This document shows positions 1 to 5,701 of a stretch of DNA of 6,157 nucleotides, one piece after another. Each line of letters opens with the position of its first letter. Positions within the stretch are counted from its first letter, which is position 1. Source of the DNA: JAYQUR01 sp038133505 (GTDB lineage Bacteria; Pseudomonadota; Alphaproteobacteria; MPNO01; UBA830). The notes under the pieces are model-generated. The model ran no database searches. It saw only the letters and a list, made by a program, of their open reading frames with translations, and was not told the origin of the DNA. Made by a program: the position numbers and the translations under genes. Location of the stretch: positions 1 to 6,157 of the forward strand of contig JAYPTI010000170.1 of assembly GCA_038133505.1 (NCBI GenBank). Reading direction: 5' to 3'.

Positions 1-1104
1 CGTCTTCGCCGCTTCGAGATCGTCGGCCTCGCGGGCCTGGGCGCCGCGGATCTCGGTCGATTCCGTCTCGAGGCGTTCGACGGCCTCCGCGGCATCGCGG
101 CCGAGATTCTTCTCGCGCTCGGTATCCGCGTCGATCTGGGCGATGCGTTTGCCGATATCCTCGCGCAGGGCCTCGATGCGGCGCTCTTCGGCGTCCAGCG
201 CGTCGCGCGCCACGAGAAGGCGCTGGAGCGCTGCGGCCGCCTCGGCTTCTTTCTGGCGGAGGCCGGGAATTCCGGTCGAGGCATCGGCCTGCGCCGTCGT
301 CGCGGCGGCAACCGCCTGCGTCAGGTCGGCGACAAGGGTTTCGATTTCGGCGAACTTCACGGCCGCATTGGCGCGGTCGGCCTGCGTCGACGTCCAGCGC
401 AGATGCAGCAGGATCGCTTCGTGCCGCTTGATGTGGTCGGACAGGTTGCGGTAACGCGTCGCCTGCCGCGCCTGCCGCTTCAGCAGGCGATGTTGTTCCT
501 CGAGCGCGCCGACGATGTCCTCAAGGCGTTCGAGGTTGCTCTCCGCGGCCCTCAGGCGAAGTTCCGCCTCGTGCCGGCGCGCGTGCAGGCCGGTGATCCC
601 GGCGGCCTCTTCCAGCAGACCGCGACGTTGCGTCGGCTTGGCGTTGATGATCGAGCCGATGCGGCCCTGGCTCACCATCGCGGTCGACCGCGCGCCGGTC
701 GACGCGTCGGCGAACAGGGTCTGGACGTCGCGCGCCCGGGTTTCGAGGCCGTTCACCTTGTACGCGGACCCGCTGCCGCGTTCGATGCGGCGAATGATGT
801 CGAGTTCGTCGGTGTCGTTGAACTGGGCCGGAGCGCGCCGGTCGGAATTGTCCATCGTCAGGATGACTTCCGCGAGATTGCGCGCCGGCCGATCCGAGGT
901 GCCCGCGAAGATGACGTCGTCCATCTCGCTGCCGCGCATCTGCTTGGCCGACGTTTCGCCCATCGCCCAGCGCAGCGCTTCCACGAGGTTCGACTTGCCG
1001 CATCCGTTGGGGCCGACGATTCCCGTCAGACCTTCGTCGATGATCAATTCGGTCGGTTCCACGAAAGACTTGAAACCGGAAACACGCATGCGGGTGAACT
1101 GCAC
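1..1104 (-). CDS. smc: Chromosome segregation ATPase SMC, N-terminal part (cut by window edge)
   Basis: SMC is the ATPase core of the bacterial condensin that compacts and separates sister chromosomes on the nucleoid. The visible 368 residues hold the N-terminal ABC half-head. They begin MQFTRMRVSGFKSF, with Walker A GPNGCGKSN at residues 31-39, the Q-loop glutamine in MVSQGRI at about 146, and LLEEAAGI at about 163-170. A charged, Glu/Arg/Ala-rich coiled coil starts at about 175 and runs off the window. Hinge, second coil, signature motif and Walker B are not visible. I chose the GTG at 1104 because MQFTR-x-RxxGFKSF matches the usual SMC start and an AGGGAG ribosome site lies 10 nt upstream; ATG 1089 would lose the first beta strand. 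The gene lies 26 bp after the dsbA-like gene, so it is probably co-transcribed with it. A GANTC site (1113-1117) overlaps the ribosome-binding sequence. Family assignment is secure. Confidence 0.96.
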   Translation of the reverse strand, partial: MQFTRMRVSGFKSFVEPTELIIDEGLTGIVGPNGCGKSNLVEALRWAMGETSAKQMRGSEMDDVIFAGTSDRPARNLAEVILTMDNSDRRAPAQFNDTDELDIIRRIERGSGSAYKVNGLETRARDVQTLFADASTGARSTAMVSQGRIGSIINAKPTQRRGLLEEAAGITGLHARRHEAELRLRAAESNLERLEDIVGALEEQHRLLKRQARQATRYRNLSDHIKRHEAILLHLRWTSTQADRANAAVKFAEIETLVADLTQAVAAATTAQADASTGIPGLRQKEAEAAAALQRLLVARDALDAEERRIEALREDIGKRIAQIDADTEREKNLGRDAAEAVERLETESTEIRGAQAREADDLEAAKT

Positions 1105-1130
1105 CGTTCGGGGACTCCCTCGTTAACTCG

Positions 1131-1781
1131 TCAGGACTTCGACAGCAGCCGGTCGAGCAGCGTCCGCATCTGGTCGAGCGTCATGCCGCCGCTGTAGCGG
1201 TCGCCGTTCACGAAGACCGTCGGCGTCGCCGTGATCTTGAAATCGTTGGCCGCCTCGAGCCTTTGCTTGAGGACGGCGTTCTGCACGTCGGCGTTCTGCA
1301 GGCAGGTATCGAAGGCCTTTTCCGACATGCCGCCGAGGCGGGCGAGATTGCCGAGCGCCTTTATCGGGTTTCCGGCCCGCGACCACTGCCCCTGGGCTGC
1401 GTAGAAGGTGTCGATAAAGCCGAAGAAGCTCTCGCGCCCCGCGCACCGGGCGGTCATCGCGGCCGCCAGCGCCAGTCGGTCGAGCGGGAAATCGCGATAG
1501 ACGTAGCGGAACTTGCCGGTCTCCAGGTATGCCTTCTTGATGTCCGGCATAACCTTGGTGTGAAACTCGGCGCAATGTGGACAGGTCAGCGAGGCGTATT
1601 CGACGATCGTGACCTTCGCATCGGCCGGGCCGATCGCAAAATCGGCGTCGGACAGTCGAAGATCCGCGATGTTTCCGCTCGGCGGCGGCGGTTCGGCCGC
1701 CTTGTCCTGCGCTGCGACGGGGCCCGCCGCGCACAGAAAAAGAACGGCACCGGCCGCCAGATGTTTCCATATATTCCGCAT
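1131..1781 (-). CDS. DsbA-family periplasmic thiol:disulfide oxidoreductase
   Basis: A 216-residue exported thioredoxin-fold protein that probably introduces or exchanges disulfides in periplasmic proteins. Residues 1-24 form a signal peptide (MRNIWKH, hydrophobic core, then GPVAA before Gln25); Cys17 is not in a good lipobox, so a lipoprotein is unlikely. A Pro-rich linker (about 31-34) precedes the domain. The active site is C67-P-H-C70 in SLTCPHCAEFH, the same CPHC dipeptide as E. coli DsbA. The cis-proline loop is TATPTVF at 184-190, followed by VNGDRYSGG. Two more cysteines, C113 and C160, lie in the helical insertion and could form a second disulfide, as reported for some alphaproteobacterial DsbA proteins (inference). 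The start at 1781 is fixed by GGAGGTGA just upstream; an in-frame ATG at 1829 lacks this and would bury the signal peptide. It sits between dciA and smc, a neighbourhood I recall from other Alphaproteobacteria. Partner oxidase and substrates are not shown. Confidence 0.93.
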   Translation of the reverse strand: MRNIWKHLAAGAVLFLCAAGPVAAQDKAAEPPPPSGNIADLRLSDADFAIGPADAKVTIVEYASLTCPHCAEFHTKVMPDIKKAYLETGKFRYVYRDFPLDRLALAAAMTARCAGRESFFGFIDTFYAAQGQWSRAGNPIKALGNLARLGGMSEKAFDTCLQNADVQNAVLKQRLEAANDFKITATPTVFVNGDRYSGGMTLDQMRTLLDRLLSKS

Positions 1782-1784
1782 TTT

Positions 1785-1791
1785 CACCTCC
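1785..1791 (-). promoter_or_regulatory. Strong ribosome-binding site of the dsbA-like gene
   Basis: Read on the minus strand this is GGAGGTG, followed by AAA and the ATG at 1781, so it is close to full complementarity with the 16S rRNA 3' end. It decides the start codon in favour of 1781 over the in-frame ATG at 1829, and it suggests efficient translation. Confidence 0.8.
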
Positions 1792-1818
1792 CGGGTACAA
1801 TATCTAGCGGTCCAGACC

Positions 1819-1887
1819 GAGTCCAGCACAGGATGCCCCCGAAATATGGCGGAATCCGGGCATTTCCAGCTTTAATTGAAACGATTC
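1819..1887. promoter_or_regulatory. Three GANTC methylation sites in the dciA-dsbA intergenic region
   Basis: The 127-bp gap 1782-1908 contains GAGTC at 1819-1823, GAATC at 1852-1856 and GATTC at 1883-1887. GANTC is the target of the CcrM family, and a ccrM gene lies in this window. Directly after the dciA stop, an inverted repeat (CGGCGC 1887-1892 with GCGCCG 1903-1908) could form a hairpin, but no convincing T-run follows, so transcriptional read-through from dciA is plausible. Weak promoter-like elements for dsbA-smc (for example CATATT with the 1852 GANTC upstream of it, and TAGATA nearer the gene) can be found, but none is a good match. A methylation-sensitive internal promoter is therefore inference. 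Confidence 0.45.
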
Positions 1888-1908
1888 GGCGCGGCCGTCG
1901 CAGCGCCG

Positions 1909-2424
1909 TCAGCGGCCTTCCACGACGGCTCTTCCCAGGCGTTGCAAAGCCTCGCGCAGAGCGTCGTCCTCGATGCCGTCCAGCGCACGGTTGAGGCGGG
2001 CTTCCTCGACGTCGGGAAGGCGGCGAAAGGGGACCCGCCGCGGCTTGCGCGCCGGCGGCACAGGCCCCTGGGCGTACCGCAGGTCGGCGACGGCGCGGAA
2101 CCCGAAAAAGCCGTTGATGCGCTCGATGATCTGCGGCGCGATGTGCTGCAACTCGAGAGCGAACCCGGAGGCGACGCGGAGATGCAGGACGGCATCCGAT
2201 CGGCTGCCGCGCGGGAAGACCAGCTTCTGCGGAACAGTCTCGCGCGCCAGCGTTTCGCCCACGATCCCCGGCCATTCCGTGATCAGCCGGGCCTCTGCGA
2301 ACCCGCGCTTCCTCAGCGCCGGAGCGGCAATGTGCGGCAGGTTCGCGCCGACGGCCAGAAGGCCCCGTGCCTTGCGTTGTTCGGGATCGTGGGGCGGCCG
2401 CTTGCCGGCCGGTCGTTTCGCCAT
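1909..2424 (-). CDS. DUF721 / DciA-like protein (putative replicative helicase loader)
   Basis: A 171-residue basic cytoplasmic protein. Residues about 20-115 fit the DUF721 (DciA) family: GLLAVGANLPHIAAPALRKRGF, then a conserved Trp in TEWPGIVG (W51), a basic strand, and LHLRVASGFALELQHIAPQIIERINGFFG split by short turns. The N-terminus is Lys/Arg/Pro-rich. The C-terminus (about 138-171) is a predicted amphipathic helix, EEARLNRALDGIEDDALREA and onward. DciA proteins load or activate DnaB helicase in bacteria without DnaC or DnaI, which is the known role of the family; the role here is inferred. The ATG at 2424 has no clear Shine-Dalgarno sequence. A longer reading frame continues upstream (to 2553), but it would overlap the divergent mutY and looks unrelated to the family. 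It is probably the first gene of the dciA-dsbA-smc unit. Confidence 0.85.
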   Translation of the reverse strand: MAKRPAGKRPPHDPEQRKARGLLAVGANLPHIAAPALRKRGFAEARLITEWPGIVGETLARETVPQKLVFPRGSRSDAVLHLRVASGFALELQHIAPQIIERINGFFGFRAVADLRYAQGPVPPARKPRRVPFRRLPDVEEARLNRALDGIEDDALREALQRLGRAVVEGR

Positions 2425-2479
2425 GGCGCTATGGTATGCTGACGTGCTCCGAGCCACAACACATGACCCCGAGAGACGA
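2425..2479. promoter_or_regulatory. Divergent promoter gap between dciA and mutY
   Basis: These 55 bases separate the divergent starts if mutY begins at TTG 2480, and they must hold both promoters or be overlapped by them. Read on the minus strand there is TTGTGG, 17 bp, then TACCAT just before the dciA ATG, which would give an almost leaderless dciA mRNA. On the plus strand TATGCT (2435-2440) is a possible mutY -10, but I see no good -35. These are weak matches, offered only as candidates. Confidence 0.3.
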
Positions 2480-3547
2480 TTGACCGCCCGCCCCGCCGAC
2501 GCAACCCATCTGCCCGTGGCGCTGCTCGAGTGGTACGACCGCAGCCGGCGCACGATGCCGTGGCGTGCGCTGCCAGGGGAAACCGCCGATCCCTATCATG
2601 TGTGGCTCAGCGAGATCATGCTGCAGCAGACGACGGTCGCCACCGTCGGTCCCTATTTCGAGCGGTTTCTCGCGCGCTGGCCGTCGGTCGACGCGCTGGC
2701 AGCGGCCGATCTCGACGAGGTCCTCCTCACCTGGGCCGGTCTCGGTTACTACGCGCGGGCGCGCAACCTTCATAAATGCGCCCGCGCCATCGTCGGGGAG
2801 CATGGCGGACGGTTCCCTGACACCGAAGACGCCCTGCTGAAATTGCCGGGGATCGGCCCCTACACCGCTGCGGCGATCGCCGCAATCGCATTCGGGCGCA
2901 AGGCGACGGTGGTCGACGGCAATGTGGAACGGGTGATGGCGAGACTGCGGGCGATCGAGACGCCGCTCCCCGCCGCGAAATCCGAACTGCGCGATGCCGC
3001 TGCCGCGCTTACGCCCGACGCGCGCTGCGGCGACTACGCCCAGGCCGTGATGGATCTGGGTGCGACCGTCTGTACGCCCACGTCGCCTGCCTGCGTGTTG
3101 TGCCCGTGGCGCGACGCGTGCGCCGGCCGCAGGACGGGGATCGCGGAGACGCTGCCGCGCAAGGCGCCCAAAGCGGAAAAGCCGTTGCGCTACGGCATCG
3201 CGTTCTGGACCGTGGCGCCCGACGGCGCCGTGCTGCTGCGGCGCCGGCCCGAGCGCGGACTTCTCGGCGGAATGATGGAAATTCCGTCCACCGACTGGCG
3301 GCAAGAAGACTGGAACCACTCTGCCGCGATGACGTCCGCGCCCGCACCGGCCGACTGGAGGCCGGTGACGGGCGTCGTCCGGCATACCTTTACGCATTTC
3401 CATCTCGAGCTCCGCGTCCTCGCCGCGCGCATCGAGGATCCGGTGTCGGCCGACGGTGTCTGGTGTCCGCCCGGGCAATTCGCGGACTACGCGCTGCCCA
3501 CGGTGATGAAAAAGATTGTTCGTCTGTGTGCCGGCCAGGCCGTCTAG
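2480..3547 (+). CDS. mutY: A/G-specific adenine DNA glycosylase MutY
   Basis: MutY removes adenine mispaired with 8-oxoguanine in base-excision repair. From the proposed TTG start it is 355 residues, close to E. coli MutY (350). The HhH-GPD catalytic domain comes first. Glu45 in SEIMLQQTTVATV is the catalytic acid, equivalent to E. coli E37. GLGYYARARNLHKCA follows at 87-101, the helix-hairpin-helix KLPGIGPYTAAAIAAIAFG at 121-139, and catalytic Asp146 in VVDGNVERV. C198-X6-C205-X2-C208-X5-C214 binds the 4Fe-4S cluster. Residues about 235-350 are the NUDIX-like 8-oxoG recognition domain (LLRRRPERGLLGGMMEIP; RHTFTHFHLE). The recognition triad reads Phe-Thr-His (304-306), where E. coli has Phe-Ser-His. 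In-frame alternatives are ATG 2423 and GTG 2444. ATG 2423 would overlap the divergent dciA start and add 19 residues outside the usual fold, so TTG 2480, preceded by GAGAGA, is preferred with moderate certainty. No terminator is visible after the stop. Confidence 0.96.
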   Translation: MTARPADATHLPVALLEWYDRSRRTMPWRALPGETADPYHVWLSEIMLQQTTVATVGPYFERFLARWPSVDALAAADLDEVLLTWAGLGYYARARNLHKCARAIVGEHGGRFPDTEDALLKLPGIGPYTAAAIAAIAFGRKATVVDGNVERVMARLRAIETPLPAAKSELRDAAAALTPDARCGDYAQAVMDLGATVCTPTSPACVLCPWRDACAGRRTGIAETLPRKAPKAEKPLRYGIAFWTVAPDGAVLLRRRPERGLLGGMMEIPSTDWRQEDWNHSAAMTSAPAPADWRPVTGVVRHTFTHFHLELRVLAARIEDPVSADGVWCPPGQFADYALPTVMKKIVRLCAGQAV

Positions 3548-3561
3548 ACGCGCGCAGGTAG

Positions 3562-3590
3562 TTGACACTCAAGCGCGCGCACTGTGAACT
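3562..3590 (+). promoter_or_regulatory. Candidate sigma-70 promoter of the hydrolase gene
   Basis: A perfect TTGACA (3562-3567) is followed by a 17-bp spacer and TGAACT (3585-3590), a weak -10 of the kind common in Alphaproteobacteria. It would start transcription near 3597, leaving a leader of about 70 nt. The -35 lies between two alternating GC tracts, CGCGCGC (3549-3555) and GCGCGCGC (3573-3580), which can pair with each other. The rest of the 121-bp gap (3591-3668) holds only the leader and the ribosome site GGGAG (3658-3662). Confidence 0.45.
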
Positions 3591-3668
3591 TCCCTTAGTC
3601 GTGCATCGCCTTGTTTAGAACGCGTTGAACCACGACCGCCCGACGCGGCTGCAAAGCGGGAGACGAAC

Positions 3669-4403
3669 ATGAGGTTTCTGATATTGGGACTGACGGTGGC
3701 ATTCCTGCCTCTTTCGGCGATGGCGGGATCGTCCGTTACCTACAGTGCGGGCGGAGAGGAATTCGAAGGCTACATTGCCAAGGCGTCCGGCACGTCGAAA
3801 GGCATGGTCGTTATCACCCATGACTGGGACGGCCTGACCGACTATGAGAAGAAGCGCGCCGAGATGCTGGCGTCCATGGGCTATGACGCATTTGCGCTCG
3901 ACCTGTTCGGCAAGGGCAAGCTGCCCAAGAGCATCGACGAGAACAAGGCGATGACCGGTCGGCTCTACAAGAACCGCGAACGGATGCGTTCGCTGCTGAT
4001 GGCGGGGCTCGGCGAAGCGAAGAAGGCAAGTAGCGCGAAGACCGTCGTCATGGGCTACTGCTTCGGCGGCGCCGCGGTGCTCGAGATGGCCCGAAGCGGC
4101 AGCGCAAAGGATATCTCGGGGTACGTTACCTTCCATGGCGGGCTGACGACGCCGAAGGGCCAGAGCTATCCGAAAGGCACGCCCCCGATGCTGATCGCCC
4201 ACGGCGCCGCCGACACGGCGGTGACCATGGAGCACGTCGCGGGCCTGTCGAAGGAGCTCGAGGCGGCCGGGATCACATACGAGATCGAGGTCTATTCCGG
4301 CGCGCCGCACGCGTTCACGGTGTTCGACTCGAACCGCTACCGCAAGACGGCCGACGAGAAGTCGTGGGCGGCCTTCCAGGAATTCTTGAAGACCAACCTC
4401 TGA
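3669..4403 (+). CDS. Secreted dienelactone hydrolase-family alpha/beta hydrolase
   Basis: A 244-residue exported alpha/beta hydrolase. Residues 1-19 are a signal peptide ending AMA before Gly20. The mature part has the dienelactone hydrolase layout: HDWDGL (51-56) in the oxyanion region, GYDAFALDLFGKGK (71-84), the nucleophile elbow G129-Y-C131-F-G-G134 with cysteine instead of serine, Asp182 in AHGAADTAV, and His214 in YSGAPHAF. Cys-Asp-His is the family's catalytic triad. Classical enzymes open dienelactones to maleylacetate in chloroaromatic breakdown, but no catabolic genes lie nearby and the protein is exported, so the true ester or lactone substrate is unknown. The ATG is supported by GGGAG six bases upstream. 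It has its own candidate promoter and a strong terminator, so it is probably monocistronic. It is lysine-rich compared with its neighbours and sits among DNA-maintenance genes, so it may be a later insertion (inference). Confidence 0.9.
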   Translation: MRFLILGLTVAFLPLSAMAGSSVTYSAGGEEFEGYIAKASGTSKGMVVITHDWDGLTDYEKKRAEMLASMGYDAFALDLFGKGKLPKSIDENKAMTGRLYKNRERMRSLLMAGLGEAKKASSAKTVVMGYCFGGAAVLEMARSGSAKDISGYVTFHGGLTTPKGQSYPKGTPPMLIAHGAADTAVTMEHVAGLSKELEAAGITYEIEVYSGAPHAFTVFDSNRYRKTADEKSWAAFQEFLKTNL

Positions 4404-4423
4404 TCTTCGGAAGCTGAAACAAG

Positions 4424-4459
4424 AAAGGCGCCGCATCCCAGGATGTCGGCGCCTTTTTT
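4424..4459 (+). terminator. Rho-independent terminator, probably bidirectional
   Basis: The arms AAAGGCGCCG (4424-4433) and CGGCGCCTTT (4447-4456) pair over 10 bp. Beyond one bulged T, the stem continues with CATC/GATG closing a CCAG loop. A run of six T (4454-4459) follows on the plus strand, which ends the hydrolase transcript 20 bp after its stop. Read on the minus strand, the hairpin is followed by TTTCTTGTTT, so it may also stop ccrM transcripts arriving from the right. Confidence 0.9.
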
Positions 4460-4511
4460 GTTGCGGTGCCGGCCTTCGTGCCCTTCAGGCGCTGGCCGGG
4501 ACGGGATCGGA

Positions 4512-5618
4512 CTAGGCGCTGCCCTTCATGCCGTCGCGGACGACCTGGCGCAGATGGTCGATGGGCTTCGTACGGCCCTCGTCCTCGTAATGCCAGAACG
4601 TCCAGCCGTTGCAGGCCGGCGCGTCTTGCACTTCCGCGCCGATCTTGTGAATCGAGCCGCGCCGCTGGCCGATGCTGAGCGTACCGTCGGCGCGGACGCG
4701 CGCGACGTAGCGCCGCCGCGTGTCGAACAGCTTCTGGCCCGGCTCGATCAGCCCGCGCTCGACGAGCACGCCGAACGGGACGCGCGGCTCCGTGCGTTTC
4801 GACGGCGTTTCGAAATCGGACATATCTTCCGGCGGCACAGATTCCGCGATCCGCTCCTGTGCAATTTCAGCATATCCGGGGTCGCGTTCGATGCCGATGA
4901 AGTGCCGCCCCATCTTCTTGGCGACCGCCGCCGTCGTTCCCGTTCCGAGAAAGGGATCGAGCACCACGTCGCCCGTATTCGTCGACGCGAGGAGCACGCG
5001 GAACAGCAAGGATTCGGGCTTCTGCGTCGGGTGCGCTTTCTTGCCGTCGCGCTTGATGCGCTCGGGCCCGGTGCATAGCGGCAGCGTCCAGTCGGATCGC
5101 ATCTGGACGTCGTCGTTCAGCGATTTCATCGCCTCGTAATTGAAGGTCACGCCCTTCGCATCACGGTCCTTCGAGCACCAGATCATCGTCTCGTGCGCGT
5201 TGGTGAAACGCGTGCCGCGGAAGTTCGGCATCGGGTTGGTCTTGCGCCAGACGATGTCGTTCAGCACCCAGAAGCCGAGATCCTGCAGCGACGTGCCGAC
5301 GCGGAAGATGTTGTGATAGCTGCCAATCACCCAGATCGAGCCGTCGTCCTTCAGGATGCGTCGCGCGGCGGTGAGCCATTCGCGGGTGAAGGCGTCGTAG
5401 GCCGAAAAGCTCGCCAGCGGATCGTTCTCGCTGTCGGCGAAACGGTCCCACGCGGCATCGACGCCGTCGACGCGCGTGTTGTTGGGGCGATGAAGCTCGC
5501 CCGCGAGCTGAAGATTGTACGGAGGATCGGCGAAGATGACGTCGACGGAACGGGGAGGCAGCTTCCCCATCTCCGCGACACAGTCCCCGATCAGGACGCG
5601 GTCCAAAGGCAGTTTCAT
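4512..5618 (-). CDS. ccrM: Cell-cycle-regulated DNA adenine methyltransferase CcrM (GANTC-specific)
   Basis: A 368-residue beta-class N6-adenine methyltransferase that uses S-adenosylmethionine to methylate GANTC; in Caulobacter it acts at the end of replication. Motif IV D31-P-P-Y34 (FADPPYNLQL) lies at the same residue number as I recall for Caulobacter CcrM. Then come WVIGSYHNIFRVG (96-108), LNDIVWRKTNPMPNFRGTRF (119-138), AHPTQKPE (195-202) and the SAM-binding DPFLGTGTT (221-229). The C-terminal part (about 275-365) is the CcrM-type DNA-binding extension, with RVPFGVLVE, GSIHKIGA and APACNGWTFWH; it separates CcrM from short restriction-type methylases. No endonuclease is adjacent. ATG 5618 is chosen by alignment, with GGTGGG 7 nt upstream; GTG 5630 is an alternative. 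There is an extra loop (about 61-69, ADSENDPLA) compared with Caulobacter as I remember it. It lies downstream of rnhB and converges on the hydrolase. Confidence 0.96.
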   Translation of the reverse strand: MKLPLDRVLIGDCVAEMGKLPPRSVDVIFADPPYNLQLAGELHRPNNTRVDGVDAAWDRFADSENDPLASFSAYDAFTREWLTAARRILKDDGSIWVIGSYHNIFRVGTSLQDLGFWVLNDIVWRKTNPMPNFRGTRFTNAHETMIWCSKDRDAKGVTFNYEAMKSLNDDVQMRSDWTLPLCTGPERIKRDGKKAHPTQKPESLLFRVLLASTNTGDVVLDPFLGTGTTAAVAKKMGRHFIGIERDPGYAEIAQERIAESVPPEDMSDFETPSKRTEPRVPFGVLVERGLIEPGQKLFDTRRRYVARVRADGTLSIGQRRGSIHKIGAEVQDAPACNGWTFWHYEDEGRTKPIDHLRQVVRDGMKGSA

Positions 5619-5635
5619 GATGTGTCCCACCAAGT

Positions 5636-5657
5636 GCCCCGGTTGTTTTTTTGGGGC
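5636..5657 (-). other. Possible hairpin in the ccrM 5' leader
   Basis: On the minus strand GCCCC (5657-5653) can pair with GGGGC (5640-5636) around a 12-base A-rich loop containing seven A in a row. Just outside it, CCCGCC can alternatively pair with the GGTGGG ribosome site (5626-5631) if one G-U pair is allowed. These could be competing leader structures, but the stems are short and the function is speculative. Confidence 0.3.
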
Positions 5658-5662
5658 GGGAG

Positions 5663-5671
5663 TTATCCACA
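5663..5671 (+). promoter_or_regulatory. Perfect DnaA box in the ccrM leader
   Basis: TTATCCACA is an exact match to the consensus high-affinity DnaA box. It is the only one I found in the window on either strand. It lies between the proposed ccrM -10 (5673-5678) and the ccrM start codon, over the predicted transcription start near 5666, so bound DnaA would be expected to hinder RNA polymerase. One box does not make an origin; the regulatory reading is inference. Confidence 0.6.
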
Positions 5672-5672
5672 A

Positions 5673-5701
5673 AGCATGAGTCGAGCCGGACTCGGCGTCA
5701 A
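5673..5701 (-). promoter_or_regulatory. Candidate ccrM promoter with GANTC sites at spacer and -10
   Basis: On the minus strand TTGACG (5701-5696) is followed by exactly 17 bp and CATGCT (5678-5673), predicting a start near 5666 and a leader of about 48 nt. The -35 matches 5 of 6 consensus bases and the -10 matches 3 of 6. The spacer contains GACTC (5689-5693), and a second GANTC (5678-5682) overlaps the upstream edge of the -10. In Caulobacter, the sigma-70 cofactor GcrA acts at promoters with methylated GANTC between -35 and -10, so this geometry fits GcrA/CcrM control (inference). Confidence 0.5.

Noticed and set aside
403..1197. Long plus-strand open frame opposite smc
   Set aside because: It is antisense to clear SMC sequence, Arg/Ala/Asp-rich with no family motif, and explained by high GC content.
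1973..2479. N-terminal extension of MutY upstream of 2480
   Set aside because: The open frame extends far upstream, but that part is antisense to dciA and has no similarity to MutY, whose fold begins near LLEWYDR.
2429..3568. Long minus-strand open frame across mutY
   Set aside because: Shadow of mutY, which carries all catalytic and iron-sulfur residues; the reverse frame shows no recognisable domain.
3613..3628. Another CtrA-like element in the hydrolase leader
   Set aside because: TTTA-N7-TTGA or TTAG-N6-TTGA is either too divergent or wrongly spaced.
3615..4436. Minus-strand open frame across the hydrolase gene
   Set aside because: Its translation is the antisense of a gene with signal peptide and Cys-Asp-His triad, and it runs into the terminator hairpin.
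4477..4499. GGCC-rich inverted repeat after ccrM as its own terminator
   Set aside because: On the minus strand the repeat is not followed by a T-run; the hairpin at 4424-4456 is a better terminator for both directions.
4512..5618. Restriction-modification system
   Set aside because: The methylase has the CcrM-specific C-terminal extension, and no endonuclease gene is adjacent, so an orphan cell-cycle methylase is the better reading.
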